A DNA stretch of 64,000 bases, taken from the NCBI RefSeq assembly GCF_016429215.1, contig NZ_JAELUH010000013.1, positions 18,139 to 82,138 on the forward strand, read 5' to 3'. Below are positions 30,692 to 39,432 of the stretch, one piece after another. The translations under genes were made by a program, and so were the position numbers. The notes under the pieces were generated by a model, which was given only the letters and a program-made list of their open reading frames with translations, did not search any database and had not been told where the DNA came from. Each line of letters starts with the position of its first letter. Position 1 is the first letter of the stretch. This DNA comes from Herbaspirillum sp. ASV7 (lineage in GTDB: Bacteria; Pseudomonadota; Gammaproteobacteria; Burkholderiales; Burkholderiaceae_D).

Positions 30692-31168
30692 TCACTCTAT
30701 CATCAGAATCGCTGGCACCGCCTGCTTTAGTAGCTCCACCAGTTCTGCATCCATATATTTATAATCATCTGGGATATCAAGAACGTGGATAGGCTTGAAA
30801 TCCAGAACTCGCGTGTATTCTGCTTTCAGTCTCGACCTGTGTTTTTCTTCCATCACAAAAATTACGTCAGCCCACCGAATGTCGTTTTCAGAAACGTGGT
30901 GCCGGGCGTTTTGACTTGTTCCTCCAGAGCGCACATTCAATTTCGAATGAGTGCGCCAGATGGTTTCCGCCGTTGGACTTCGCCATTGATTTCTGCTGCA
31001 AACGAAAAGGACATTTATTCGTTCATCGATCTCGGAAACAGATCTTTTCCTTAGCTCGGCTTCCGAAATTCTCGGATACTCAATACCAAGTTGCTTTGCG
31101 CGTGCGATCTTAGTCGACCTGATATACAAATCCTTCCAGTTCTTTTCTCGTTTTTCTTTATTTTTCAT
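30692..31168 (-). CDS. Low-molecular-weight protein-tyrosine-phosphatase-like protein (COG4551 type)
   Basis: 158 residues. VLFVCSRNQWRSPTAE contains the CX5R phosphatase loop (C57-SRNQW-R63), and DIPDDYKYMDAELVELL matches the acidic loop and tail of the COG4551 group of short predicted tyrosine phosphatases. Usual members are about 105-110 residues and begin just before the CX5R strand; here a charged 50-residue leader precedes it. No Met is close to INVLFV, so the leader may be genuine or a relic of fusion. Codon use is A+T-rich, unlike the core genes, which suggests acquisition by transfer. Confidence 0.72.
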   Translation of the reverse strand: MKNKEKREKNWKDLYIRSTKIARAKQLGIEYPRISEAELRKRSVSEIDERINVLFVCSRNQWRSPTAETIWRTHSKLNVRSGGTSQNARHHVSENDIRWADVIFVMEEKHRSRLKAEYTRVLDFKPIHVLDIPDDYKYMDAELVELLKQAVPAILMIE

Positions 31169-31228
31169 TTTTGCTGTTGTTCCGCAATTTAATATTTTGA
31201 CGATAGCTGCTGGCCTTTAATGGAGCGC

Positions 31229-31609
31229 TCATATGTCTCCATGGCTCATATAATTTTCTAGTTGATACAGAGGTGCATCAAGCACATGAATACGAAGTGA
31301 AAATCCTTCGACCATGACTTGCCGGCAAAACTTCATTCGAGCAGATCGTTGGATTAAGCCGAGTTCCAATACAACATCTCGCCTTGAATCCAGTATCTTT
31401 TGGCTGTGATTCAAGATCATGTCTAACAAGCGCTCCTTACGCTGGACATACCATGGGACGAAATCACCTTCGGGACGATCCGGACAAAAGAGCTTGGCGA
31501 ACCATCCGTCGAGCGCAATATGTATACCCCCGATGTTTTCTACCAGGACGGCACTGGATGTGCATTTGCCAGCACCAACTGAGCCTGCAACGGGACGCAC
31601 TTGATCCAT
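31229..31609 (-). pseudogene. Decayed P-loop ATPase (zeta-toxin/AAA-like), C terminus lost
   Basis: The 126-codon frame begins with a Walker A-like GSVGAGKCT (9-17) in which the conserved Ser/Thr-Thr pair is changed to Cys-Thr. It continues NIGGIHIALDGWFAKLFCPDRPEGDFVPWYVQRKERLL and RDVVLELGLIQRSARMKFC, the body of a small kinase-like ATPase family usually about 170 residues long. After HVLDAP the similarity ends and a stop follows, so the C-terminal lid and base-binding part are missing. With the altered P-loop, activity is unlikely. The start of a second copy lies at 28153-28256. Confidence 0.65.
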
Positions 31610-31652
31610 TGCGTAATTTTTCAGTAACAGGATAAAAGGGCGGTTTCCACCA

Positions 31653-31889
31653 GTGAATGCAAGATACCAAGGCTATGCGAATAGCAGGACTGTTGCAACA
31701 CGACGCAGGGCCAGAACCATCAGAACCATCTATACCGACAGTCAAAAGACACTGATTTGGGATCGTTGGGGGATGGGGGATACCCTCCAGCAGATCGCAC
31801 AACTGTTTGATCGCGATCACTCTTATAGCTCCAACATCCTGCCCGTCAGCGACGGAATCAGCCCACCGGAATCCCATCGCATTGGATGA
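31653..31889 (+). pseudogene. IS30-type transposase N-terminal remnant
   Basis: From about residue 26 the 78-codon frame reads TDSQKTLIWDRWGMGDTLQQIAQLFDRDHS, then GISPPESHR, which is the N-terminal helix-turn-helix of IS30-family transposases and the start of the linker after it. The DDE domain is absent and the following sequence is unrelated. It is the footprint of a lost element near the right edge of the island. Confidence 0.6.
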
Positions 31890-32130
31890 CTGCACCGCGC
31901 AAGGTCACGTGGTGGCGGCAGGATTGGATGAAGGCAGGGTCTTGCGCCCTCCCGCTAGCGAACCCTGAATGAACAATGAAGGGCGATTCTTGATCCGGGA
32001 TCAATAATGATTTGCCCTGCCGCTGCTTCATGCAAACGCGGATGTAGCCGATACTGGCCTGCCCTGCCTGTCCCGGACAGGCAATGACGTCAAGCACAAG
32101 CTTGCTCCCCGATACCGTACAAAGGACTGC

Positions 32131-32940
32131 ATGAATACATCCTCCCTCCCCGCCTTCGGCCTGGGCAGCTTCCGCCTGCAAGGCCAGCAGGTCATCGATT
32201 CGGTCCGCATGGGCCTGGAACTGGGTTACCGCCATATCGACACGGCACAGATCTACGGCAACGAAGCCGAGGTCGGTCAGGCCATCGCCGAGGGCGATGT
32301 CGCACGCGATTCACTCTTCGTCACCACCAAGATCTGGACCGAGAACCTGGCCGGCGACCGTCTCATCCCCAGCCTCAAGGACAGCCTGCACAAGCTGCGC
32401 CTGCCGCAGGTCGATCTGACATTGATCCACTGGCCCTCGCCGGACGATGCCGTCCCCCTGAACGAGACCATGCAGGCGCTGGCCGAAGCCAAGGCACTGG
32501 GCCTGACGCGCCTGACTGGCATCTCCAATTTCACCGTGGCGCATATGGAACAGGCCATCGCCGCCGTGGGCGCCGCCGAGATCGCCACCAACCAGGTCGA
32601 GATCCATCCCTTCCTGCAGAACCGCAAAGTGGTCGAATTTGCCCGCGCCCATGGCATCCACCTGACCGCCTACATGCCACTGGCCTACGGCCGGGTCATG
32701 CAGGATGCCACCCTGCAGCAGATCGCCGCCCGCCATGGCGTCACGCCGGCCCAGATAGCGCTGGCCTGGTCGCTGCAGCAAGGCTTTGCGGTGATCCCCT
32801 CTTCCACCAGGCGCGACAACCTGGCAGCTAACTTGGAGGCGGTGAAGATCAGGCTGTCGGACGAGGACATGAGCGCCATCGCCCGGCTCGATCGTGGCGA
32901 GCGCCTGGCCAATCCGGGCTTTGCGCCGCAGTGGGATTGA
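32131..32940 (+). CDS. dkgB: Aldo/keto reductase, probable 2,5-diketo-D-gluconate reductase B
   Basis: 269 residues from ATG at 32131 behind AAAGGA. The AKR catalytic tetrad is present: D37, Y42, K67 and H100 ([25 protein letters not shown]), and the NADPH-binding [15 protein letters not shown] is near the C terminus. E. coli DkgB is 267 residues. It reduces 2,5-diketogluconate, methylglyoxal or other small carbonyls in the cytoplasm. It marks the return to high-G+C core sequence after the island. Confidence 0.9.
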   Translation: MNTSSLPAFGLGSFRLQGQQVIDSVRMGLELGYRHIDTAQIYGNEAEVGQAIAEGDVARDSLFVTTKIWTENLAGDRLIPSLKDSLHKLRLPQVDLTLIHWPSPDDAVPLNETMQALAEAKALGLTRLTGISNFTVAHMEQAIAAVGAAEIATNQVEIHPFLQNRKVVEFARAHGIHLTAYMPLAYGRVMQDATLQQIAARHGVTPAQIALAWSLQQGFAVIPSSTRRDNLAANLEAVKIRLSDEDMSAIARLDRGERLANPGFAPQWD

Positions 32941-32960
32941 GCGGTTTTTAAATAATATAA

Positions 32961-32997
32961 AAAAACAATGCCGTCCATCGTTTCAGGTGGACGGCAT
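32961..32997 (-). terminator. Rho-independent terminator after the trypsin-like protease gene
   Basis: A perfect 10-bp stem, ATGCCGTCCA/TGGACGGCAT (32968-32977 and 32988-32997), is followed on the minus strand by a T-rich tract (complement of 32961-32967). It lies 22 bp beyond the protease stop and also faces the dkgB end. Confidence 0.82.
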
Positions 32998-33019
32998 GCA
33001 GGTCTGGGTCAGCCAGGAC

Positions 33020-34447
33020 TTACTGAGCCTTCTTCACACCCTGGCTCTGCAACTGCAGGTTCAGCTTGTCGATGGCACTGGCCAGCGGGATGAAGAAGTT
33101 CATCCCGGCCAGGCCCTTGGCGCCCAGGCCGGCCACCGTGATGCCGACCACCTGGCCCGACTTGTCCAGCAAGGGGCCGCCACTGCTGCCGGGCAGGATC
33201 GCTACGTCGCTCTGCAGGAATTCCTGGTCCTTGAGCACACGCACGCCGCTGAGGATGCCGCGCGTGAGCGTGGTATTGAAGGTGTCGCCCAGGGGTGAGC
33301 CCAGCGCATAGACGTCTTCGCCGATACCCGGCTCGTCCACCCTCAGCGGCATCGGCCGCACACCCGGCGCCTCGGTCTTGAGCAGGGCCACGTCACGCGT
33401 GGGATCGACCCGCAGCACCTCGGCCACCAGCTCGCGCCCGGTGGGCATGCGTACCTTGACCACCTTGGCCTCGCCGACCACATGATGGTTGGTCAGCAGC
33501 CAGCCCGAGCTGCCGATATAGAAGCCGGTGCCCGAACCACCGTTGGCCAGCACCGTCACCACGGCGGCGCGCAGCTCGGTGATGGACTTGGCGATCTCGC
33601 TTCCCGCACGCTCGGAGACACGGTTGTCGATGCTCACCGGCGTGCCGGGCGGGGCACTCAAGGACGGGCCGGCCGGCGTGGCCTGGTTGGCAGCGGCGGC
33701 AGCGCTGTCATAGGGCGTCTGGATGGCCAGCGCGAAATTGGGATCCGAGAGCAGGTTGCGCGCCGCTGCCGCGAAGGCTTCCACCGGAATCAGCGAGATC
33801 GGGCCATCCATGCTCTTGTCGCGAACCTTGGCCAAGCCCTCGGTGGTGGTCTTGAAGATCACCTTCTTCTGGTCCGGCGCAAAGACCTGCCACTCCAGCT
33901 TGACATAGGCATCCCCGCTCCATGAGGTATTGCCCTTGAGGCAGAGATTGGTCAGCACCTGCGAAATCACCACGCCGATCTGCAGGTTGGTATCGACCGG
34001 CTTGGGCGCCTCCTTGACGTTCTCGTCAGCCTTTTCCACGAACAGCGGCGTCGACTTCGGCACCGGAATCGGATAGCCGTACTTCTGCAATTCGCCACGG
34101 AAGCGCGCAAACATCACCTGGGTCGGCAGCAGCAGTTCTGCGGTCTTGGCATTCCACTGGATATCGCCCTTGCGCGAACAGAACAGGCCTGACTGCATCT
34201 CGCCGATGGGATTGTTGCCCGCCTCGAAATGGCGCTGCCACTTGGCCACGTAGGATGGCCGCCCCGCCGCTCCCGCCGGGAAGGCCAGCGCCTCCTTCTG
34301 CTCGACCTGAGGCAGCGTCGCTTCGTTGGCGTGGACCTGGACGGGCAAGGCCATGGCCAACATCACGGGCAGGCAAGCCAGGGCAGGGTTGTGGAAGAGG
34401 GTTCTGACGCACGCCAGGAAGCGATATTTGTTGGATTTCTTCTTCAT
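33020..34447 (-). CDS. Exported trypsin-like serine protease with a novel N-terminal half
   Basis: 475 residues from ATG at 34447. A signal peptide (1-40, ending VHA) is followed by an unassigned domain of about 230 residues containing two cysteines (GLFCSR, TNLCLK), then a Pro/Ala-rich linker. The C-terminal protease (about 285-475) has the triad H322 (TNHHVV), D352 (RDVALLK) and S422 (GSSGGP). There is no PDZ domain, unlike DegP. It is predicted periplasmic or surface-exposed. The N-terminal region may bind the substrate or a partner. It is a single-gene unit. Confidence 0.85.
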   Translation of the reverse strand: MKKKSNKYRFLACVRTLFHNPALACLPVMLAMALPVQVHANEATLPQVEQKEALAFPAGAAGRPSYVAKWQRHFEAGNNPIGEMQSGLFCSRKGDIQWNAKTAELLLPTQVMFARFRGELQKYGYPIPVPKSTPLFVEKADENVKEAPKPVDTNLQIGVVISQVLTNLCLKGNTSWSGDAYVKLEWQVFAPDQKKVIFKTTTEGLAKVRDKSMDGPISLIPVEAFAAAARNLLSDPNFALAIQTPYDSAAAAANQATPAGPSLSAPPGTPVSIDNRVSERAGSEIAKSITELRAAVVTVLANGGSGTGFYIGSSGWLLTNHHVVGEAKVVKVRMPTGRELVAEVLRVDPTRDVALLKTEAPGVRPMPLRVDEPGIGEDVYALGSPLGDTFNTTLTRGILSGVRVLKDQEFLQSDVAILPGSSGGPLLDKSGQVVGITVAGLGAKGLAGMNFFIPLASAIDKLNLQLQSQGVKKAQ

Positions 34448-34837
34448 GTGCAAACGGATGGAAGGATGACAAACCCGGCGTGGCAAACCACCGCCACTGG
34501 CCGACTCGGAGGGTCCGCCCTGCTGCACGAACCGCGCCGCCTGCCCTTGCTGGGAGGCCGGCAGCGTGGATGCGCCGGCCACCTGGCGAGGGTGGGAAAT
34601 GATTCTCTCATGACTGCGCGGGAATTGGCGCGGCCAAGATGGCCGAGCGGCGATTTCTTTGCATGCGTGCGGCATCCTTGCGGAGGCATCCCTGATATTT
34701 GTCAGAGATCCGTCAGCTTTCTTGTGATCGCGGCCACAAGCGATTTGCGTATATGGATCGGCGGATTTCTTCGTTGCCAGCCCCCGGGGCGGGGCTTACC
34801 GTGACACACCCGTTTCCATCCTTCCGCTTCCGACGCC
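34448..34837. promoter_or_regulatory. Divergent intergenic region, protease and thiol dioxygenase-rhodanese genes
   Basis: 390 bp without a supported gene. It must hold two promoters. CTTGTG at 34721-34726 and CACAAG at 34735-34740 form a 6-bp inverted repeat with an 8-bp spacer, 100 bp before the fusion gene; it could be a regulator site. Confidence 0.35.
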
Positions 34838-37078
34838 ATGACCTCGACCCCGCTTGCCATCGTTGCTTCCCTCTCGCCCACCCCGGCCGATACCGGCAGC
34901 CGCCGCGCTGCTGCCGTTGCGCACTTCATCGCCAGCGCGCGCCAGCTGTTGCCCGATCCGGCCCAGCCCACAAGCGCGCAATTGCAGGCGGTGGCGCGCC
35001 AGCTTGAAGTGCTGGCCCAACAGCGCGAACTGTTTCCCGAAAAGGATTTCGCCGTCGATGCCGACCATCCGGCCGTGGTCTATCGTCTCAGCGAACAGGC
35101 CGACGGCAGCTATGCCCTCTACCTGTCGGCCGGCCTGCCGGGCAAGGCGGTGCTGCCGCACGACCACACCACCTGGGCCATGATCAGCGGCGTGCAGGGG
35201 ATAGAACGCAACATCTTCTATCGTCGCGACAAGACCAGCGATCCGGCGCGCGACACCTTGACGCCCGAGCGTACCGTCGATGTGGTGGCGGGCAACTCGG
35301 TGATCCTCGGTCCCGACGATGTGCACACCATCGAGCTGGTGGGCGAGCAGACCGGCTTGCATCTGCACTTCTATGGACGCGGGCTGGACCGCATGCCCGA
35401 GCGCGTGGTCTTCGAAACCCGCAACGGCGGCAGCTATCGCACCTTCAGCGCACCGGCCGGCATCCGCCATGCCCGTATCTCGGCTACCGAACTCAAGGCC
35501 GCACTGGCCGACGGCGATGAGATCGCGCTGCTCGACGTGCGCGATGCCGGTGTCTTCGCGCGCCGTCACATCCTCTTCGCCGCCTCGGCGCCGTTGTGGC
35601 GCCTGCCGCTGGAGATCGACCGCCTGGTGCCACGCCGCCAGACCCGCGTGGTCGTCACCGATGGCGATGAATCGGTGGCCCATGCCGCCGCCCACCAGCT
35701 GGTGCGCCTGGGCTGGACCAATGTCGCTGTCCTGGCCGGAGGCACCGAGGCCTGGGCCGCCGCCGGCCTGGAAATCTTCAGCGGCACCAATGTACCGAGC
35801 AAGGCCTTTGGCGAAGTCATCGAACACGAGAAGCACACGCCCTGGATCACCTCCGAGGAACTGGAACGTTCGGTCCAGGCCGGCGAGAAGGTGGTGGTGG
35901 TCGACAGCCGCACACCCGAGGAATTCGCCGCCTTCAGCCTGCCGTTTGCCCATAGCGTGCCCGGGGCCGAGCTGGTCTATCGCATCGGCGAGCTGGCCCC
36001 CGATCCCGAGACGCTGGTGGTGGTCAATTGCGCCGGGCGCACTCGCAGCATCGTCGGCGCCCAGACCCTGATCGATGCCGGCATTCGCAATCGTGTGGTC
36101 TCGCTGCGCAACGGCACCATGGACTGGTTGCTGACCGGGCGCGAACTGGCGCACGGCCGCCATACCCCGCTGCCCGAACCGTCTGCAGAGAACCTGGCCG
36201 CCGCACGCCAGCGCGCCACCGCCGTAGCCGAGCGTGCCGGCGTGCGTCGCATCGATGCCGCCACCCTGCAACGCTGGCAGGAGGATGCCGAGAAACGACA
36301 GGAACGCACCCTGTATCGCTTCGACGTGCGCACCCGCGAGGAATACGAAGCCGGCCATCTGGAAGGCTGGCGCTGGGCACCCGGTGGTCAGCTGGTGCAA
36401 GCTACCGACGAATATGCCGCCACGCGCGGTGCGCGCATCGTGCTGGCCGACTGGGATGGCGTGCGCGCTCTCACCACCGGCGCCTGGCTGGCGCAACTGG
36501 GCTGGGATGTCTCGGTCTACACCCCGCCTGCGCATGGCCCGCTGGCCACTCGCGTCACGGGCGCGGAGCCGGTGCGCGTGCTGGCCCCCAATCCCCCCGC
36601 GCCACAGGTCGCCGCAACGCAGGCGGCCAAGTGGGTCAGCGCAGGGCAGGCCGTGGTGATCGACATCGACAATCGCGCCGTCTATGAAAAGGGCCACATC
36701 GCCGGCGCCGCCTTCGTGGCACCCGGCAGCCTGGTGCAATACATCGCAGCCTTGCCCGCCGGCCAGACGGTGTTGCTGGCCTCGGCCGATGGCGTGCTGG
36801 CGCACAGCATTGCCTCGGCCCTGGACACGGCACAGCGCGCCGGCCATGAGGTGGCATCGATACTGGGCGGCACCCAGGCATGGCGACGCGCCAGCCTACC
36901 CATCGCCCAGGGCAGCGAGGGTGTGGTCACCGGTGAGGATGACCACAGCTACAGTCCCTACCTGTACCGCGACCTGGCCTTGCGCAATGCCGGCTTCGTC
37001 GACTACCTGGAGTGGGAACTGGGCCTGGTGGCGCAGCTGGAACGCGAAGGCCATACCGGTATCACACTGATCGACTGA
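34838..37078 (+). CDS. Thiol dioxygenase-like cupin fused to four rhodanese domains
   Basis: 746 residues. Residues about 25-205 are a cysteine/3-mercaptopropionate dioxygenase-type cupin: PHDHTTWAMISGVQGIERNIFYRR has the H108-x-H110 iron pair, and further His lie at 163, 175 and 177. Four rhodanese repeats follow at about 214-312, 335-436, 472-565 and 592-690. Only the second has a catalytic cysteine (C398 in VVNCAGRTRS); the others have D/W/A there and are probably structural or regulatory. It would oxidise a thiol to a sulfinate and handle sulfane sulfur in one polypeptide. A solute-binding protein and an aminotransferase gene follow on the same strand. Confidence 0.85.
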   Translation: MTSTPLAIVASLSPTPADTGSRRAAAVAHFIASARQLLPDPAQPTSAQLQAVARQLEVLAQQRELFPEKDFAVDADHPAVVYRLSEQADGSYALYLSAGLPGKAVLPHDHTTWAMISGVQGIERNIFYRRDKTSDPARDTLTPERTVDVVAGNSVILGPDDVHTIELVGEQTGLHLHFYGRGLDRMPERVVFETRNGGSYRTFSAPAGIRHARISATELKAALADGDEIALLDVRDAGVFARRHILFAASAPLWRLPLEIDRLVPRRQTRVVVTDGDESVAHAAAHQLVRLGWTNVAVLAGGTEAWAAAGLEIFSGTNVPSKAFGEVIEHEKHTPWITSEELERSVQAGEKVVVVDSRTPEEFAAFSLPFAHSVPGAELVYRIGELAPDPETLVVVNCAGRTRSIVGAQTLIDAGIRNRVVSLRNGTMDWLLTGRELAHGRHTPLPEPSAENLAAARQRATAVAERAGVRRIDAATLQRWQEDAEKRQERTLYRFDVRTREEYEAGHLEGWRWAPGGQLVQATDEYAATRGARIVLADWDGVRALTTGAWLAQLGWDVSVYTPPAHGPLATRVTGAEPVRVLAPNPPAPQVAATQAAKWVSAGQAVVIDIDNRAVYEKGHIAGAAFVAPGSLVQYIAALPAGQTVLLASADGVLAHSIASALDTAQRAGHEVASILGGTQAWRRASLPIAQGSEGVVTGEDDHSYSPYLYRDLALRNAGFVDYLEWELGLVAQLEREGHTGITLID

Positions 37079-37219
37079 TGTACCTGCCGGCCCTCGCTCA
37101 GGCGGCAGGGCCGGCATCACAAAGCGCATTAGCAAACGCAAAAAGCTTCGTTGCAGGGACTCCGGCGGCGGGAGCAAGATGGATGGCTCTTTTTCACGGC
37201 TCCTGTACAGATACCTCCC

Positions 37220-38131
37220 ATGCGCTTGCCCTCATTTTCCCGTACCGCGCCCCTGTTGGCCCTCCTGCTCACCACCCTGGCCTGTCACAGTGCCCAGGCC
37301 GACACCACGCTCGACAAGATCCGGCAGCGCGGCAAGCTGTCGGTGGGCATCGACGGCGTGAGCCCACCCTTCGGCGTGATGGACCCGGCTACCGGCAAGA
37401 CCGGCGGCTACCAGGCCGAACTGGCCGGCGACCTGGCACGGCGCCTGGGCGTGACGCTGGAAACCGTCTCCGTCACCGCCTCCACCCGCGTGCAATTCCT
37501 GCAGACCGGCAAGGTCGACCTGCTGGTGGCCAACATCCAATGGACCCGCGAACGCAATGACACCCTGGCCTTCGCCCCGACGCCCTACGACCTCATCGGT
37601 GGTGGCGCGCTGGTAGCCAAGTCCAGCGGCATCAAGCGCTGGGAAGACCTGCGTGGCAAGGTCGCCTGCGTCTCCCAGGGCAGCAACTACGCCAAGCCGC
37701 TGGCCGAGAGCTATGGCGCGGTGGTCAAGGGCTTGCGCGGCATCCCCGAATCCCTGCTGGCGCTCAAGGGCGGCACCTGCGACGCCTCGGTGCATGTCTA
37801 TCCGGTGCTCTACAACACCCTGCATGGTGACGGCAGCGAACAGTGGAAGGACTACACCCTGGGCACGCAGGACCAGTTGATCCCCTCCCCCACCGTAGTC
37901 TGGATGCGCAAGGGTGAAAGCGATACCCAGGCCTTCGTCGACCAGGCCATCCAGGATTGGCACCGCTCCGGCTTCCTGCTCAAGCAGGCGCGCAAGTGGG
38001 GAGTGCCCGACCAGTGGATCGCCAGCCGCCATGATCTCGCCCTGAAGGGGAAGTTCGACCGCGCGCCATTTGATTTCGAGGTCTACAAGAGCGCCCAGCA
38101 AGAGACCGCCGCCAAGGTGGCCCGGCAGTAA
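37220..38131 (+). CDS. Family-3 solute-binding protein of an amino acid-type ABC transporter
   Basis: 303 residues from ATG at 37220. A signal peptide (about 1-28, ending AQA) precedes the binding fold: LDKIRQRGKLSVGIDGVSPPFGVMDPATGKTGGYQAELAGDLARRLGV. It has a pair of Cys (VACVSQGS, GGTCDASVH) that may form a disulfide. No permease or ATPase gene is beside it, so it must use a transporter encoded elsewhere or act as a sensor-like binding protein. Its place between a thiol dioxygenase fusion and an aminotransferase suggests a sulfur amino acid ligand. Confidence 0.87.
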   Translation: MRLPSFSRTAPLLALLLTTLACHSAQADTTLDKIRQRGKLSVGIDGVSPPFGVMDPATGKTGGYQAELAGDLARRLGVTLETVSVTASTRVQFLQTGKVDLLVANIQWTRERNDTLAFAPTPYDLIGGGALVAKSSGIKRWEDLRGKVACVSQGSNYAKPLAESYGAVVKGLRGIPESLLALKGGTCDASVHVYPVLYNTLHGDGSEQWKDYTLGTQDQLIPSPTVVWMRKGESDTQAFVDQAIQDWHRSGFLLKQARKWGVPDQWIASRHDLALKGKFDRAPFDFEVYKSAQQETAAKVARQ

Positions 38132-38183
38132 GCCAGGCACGCCGACCGACCACCTGATGCCCCCCCAAGAAAGGCCCCTTTTG

Positions 38184-39428
38184 ATGAGCAACAATACCCC
38201 CGCCTTCCCGCTGTCGCAGCGCGTGCGCCGCGTCAAGCTCTCGCCCAATGCCGCTGCGGCGGCACGTGCCGCCGCACTGATTGCCGAGGGCCGTGACGTG
38301 ATTTCCCTGACCACCGGCGAGCCCGACTTCGACACCCCGGAGTTCATCAAGCAGGCGGCCAACGCCGCCATGGCGCGCGGCGAGACCAAGTACACGCCCA
38401 CGCCCGGCACGCTGGCGCTGCGCCGTGCCATCGGCGCCAAGTACCAACGCGAATATGCATTGGACTATGGCGTGGCCGATATCCTGGTCAGCGCCGGTGG
38501 CAAGCAGGTGATCTACAGCGCCTTCGCCGCCACCCTGGATGCGGGTGACGAGGTCATCATCCCGACTCCCTATTGGCCGTCCTTCCCGGACATGGTGCTG
38601 GTCAACGATGGCGTGCCGGTGTTCATCCCCTGCGGTATCGAGAGCGGCTACAAGCTCAGCGCCCAGGCGCTGGAAGAGGCCATCACCCCACGCACGCGCT
38701 GGCTGGTGCTCAATACGCCGGGCAATCCGTCCGGCGCCGTCTACGACCGCGATGAACTGGCCGCGCTGGCCGAGGTGCTGCGCCGCCATCCGCAGGTGCT
38801 GGTGTTGCTGGACGAACTCTACGAACACATCTGGTTCACGCCCGAGGCGCCGGCGCACTGGCTGCACGTGGCGCCGGACCTGAAGTCACGCAGCCTGCTG
38901 GTAGGCGGCGCCTCGAAGACCTATGCCATGACCGGCTGGCGCATCGGCTGGGGCGCCGGCCCCAAGGCGCTGGTGCAGGCGATGGTGGTGATCCAGTCAC
39001 AGGTCTCGTCGGGGCCCAATGCGATTGCCCAGGCCGCCACGCTGGCCGCGCTGGAGTCACCCGACCAGAGCTTCGCGGTCATCGCCCGTGAGGCCTATGC
39101 GCGCCGCGCCAGGCTGGTGGAAGACGCCGTCGCCGACATCCCCGGTCTGGCGCTGCGGCGCATCGATGGCTCCTTCTTTGCCTTCGTGCATTGCGGTGGG
39201 CTGATCGGCCAGGTGCGCCCGGATGGCGCCGTCATCGCCAACGACCAGGACGCCGTGCAGTGGCTGCTGGAGTCGGAGGGGCTGGCGGTGGTGGATGGTG
39301 CCGCGTTCGGGCTGTCGCCCTATCTGCGCCTGTCCACGGCGGCCGCCGACGAGGTCCTGCTGGATGCGGTGGGACGGCTGGCGCGCGCAGTGGCAGCGCT
39401 ACGCCAGCCGGAGAAGGCGGCCGCCTAG
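38184..39428 (+). CDS. PLP-dependent class I/II aminotransferase (aspartate aminotransferase-like)
   Basis: 414 residues from ATG at 38184. The fold type I residues are visible: N181 in LNTPGNPSG, D210 and Y213 in LLDELYEH, and the PLP lysine K245 in GGASKTYAMTGWRIGW. The substrate-carboxylate Arg is in LRLSTAA. It moves an amino group between an amino acid and a 2-oxo acid. Aspartate-type enzymes accept cysteine sulfinate, the product of cysteine dioxygenase, giving sulfinylpyruvate that loses sulfite. That would complete a short pathway with the fusion protein; this is inference from context. It ends 4 bp from the convergent MFS gene. Confidence 0.9.
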   Translation: MSNNTPAFPLSQRVRRVKLSPNAAAAARAAALIAEGRDVISLTTGEPDFDTPEFIKQAANAAMARGETKYTPTPGTLALRRAIGAKYQREYALDYGVADILVSAGGKQVIYSAFAATLDAGDEVIIPTPYWPSFPDMVLVNDGVPVFIPCGIESGYKLSAQALEEAITPRTRWLVLNTPGNPSGAVYDRDELAALAEVLRRHPQVLVLLDELYEHIWFTPEAPAHWLHVAPDLKSRSLLVGGASKTYAMTGWRIGWGAGPKALVQAMVVIQSQVSSGPNAIAQAATLAALESPDQSFAVIAREAYARRARLVEDAVADIPGLALRRIDGSFFAFVHCGGLIGQVRPDGAVIANDQDAVQWLLESEGLAVVDGAAFGLSPYLRLSTAAADEVLLDAVGRLARAVAALRQPEKAAA

Positions 39429-39432
39429 GTCG

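Noticed and set aside
34796..36847. Antisense open frame of 683 codons opposite the dioxygenase-rhodanese gene
   Set aside because: Same cause; the sense strand has four clear rhodanese repeats and a cupin.
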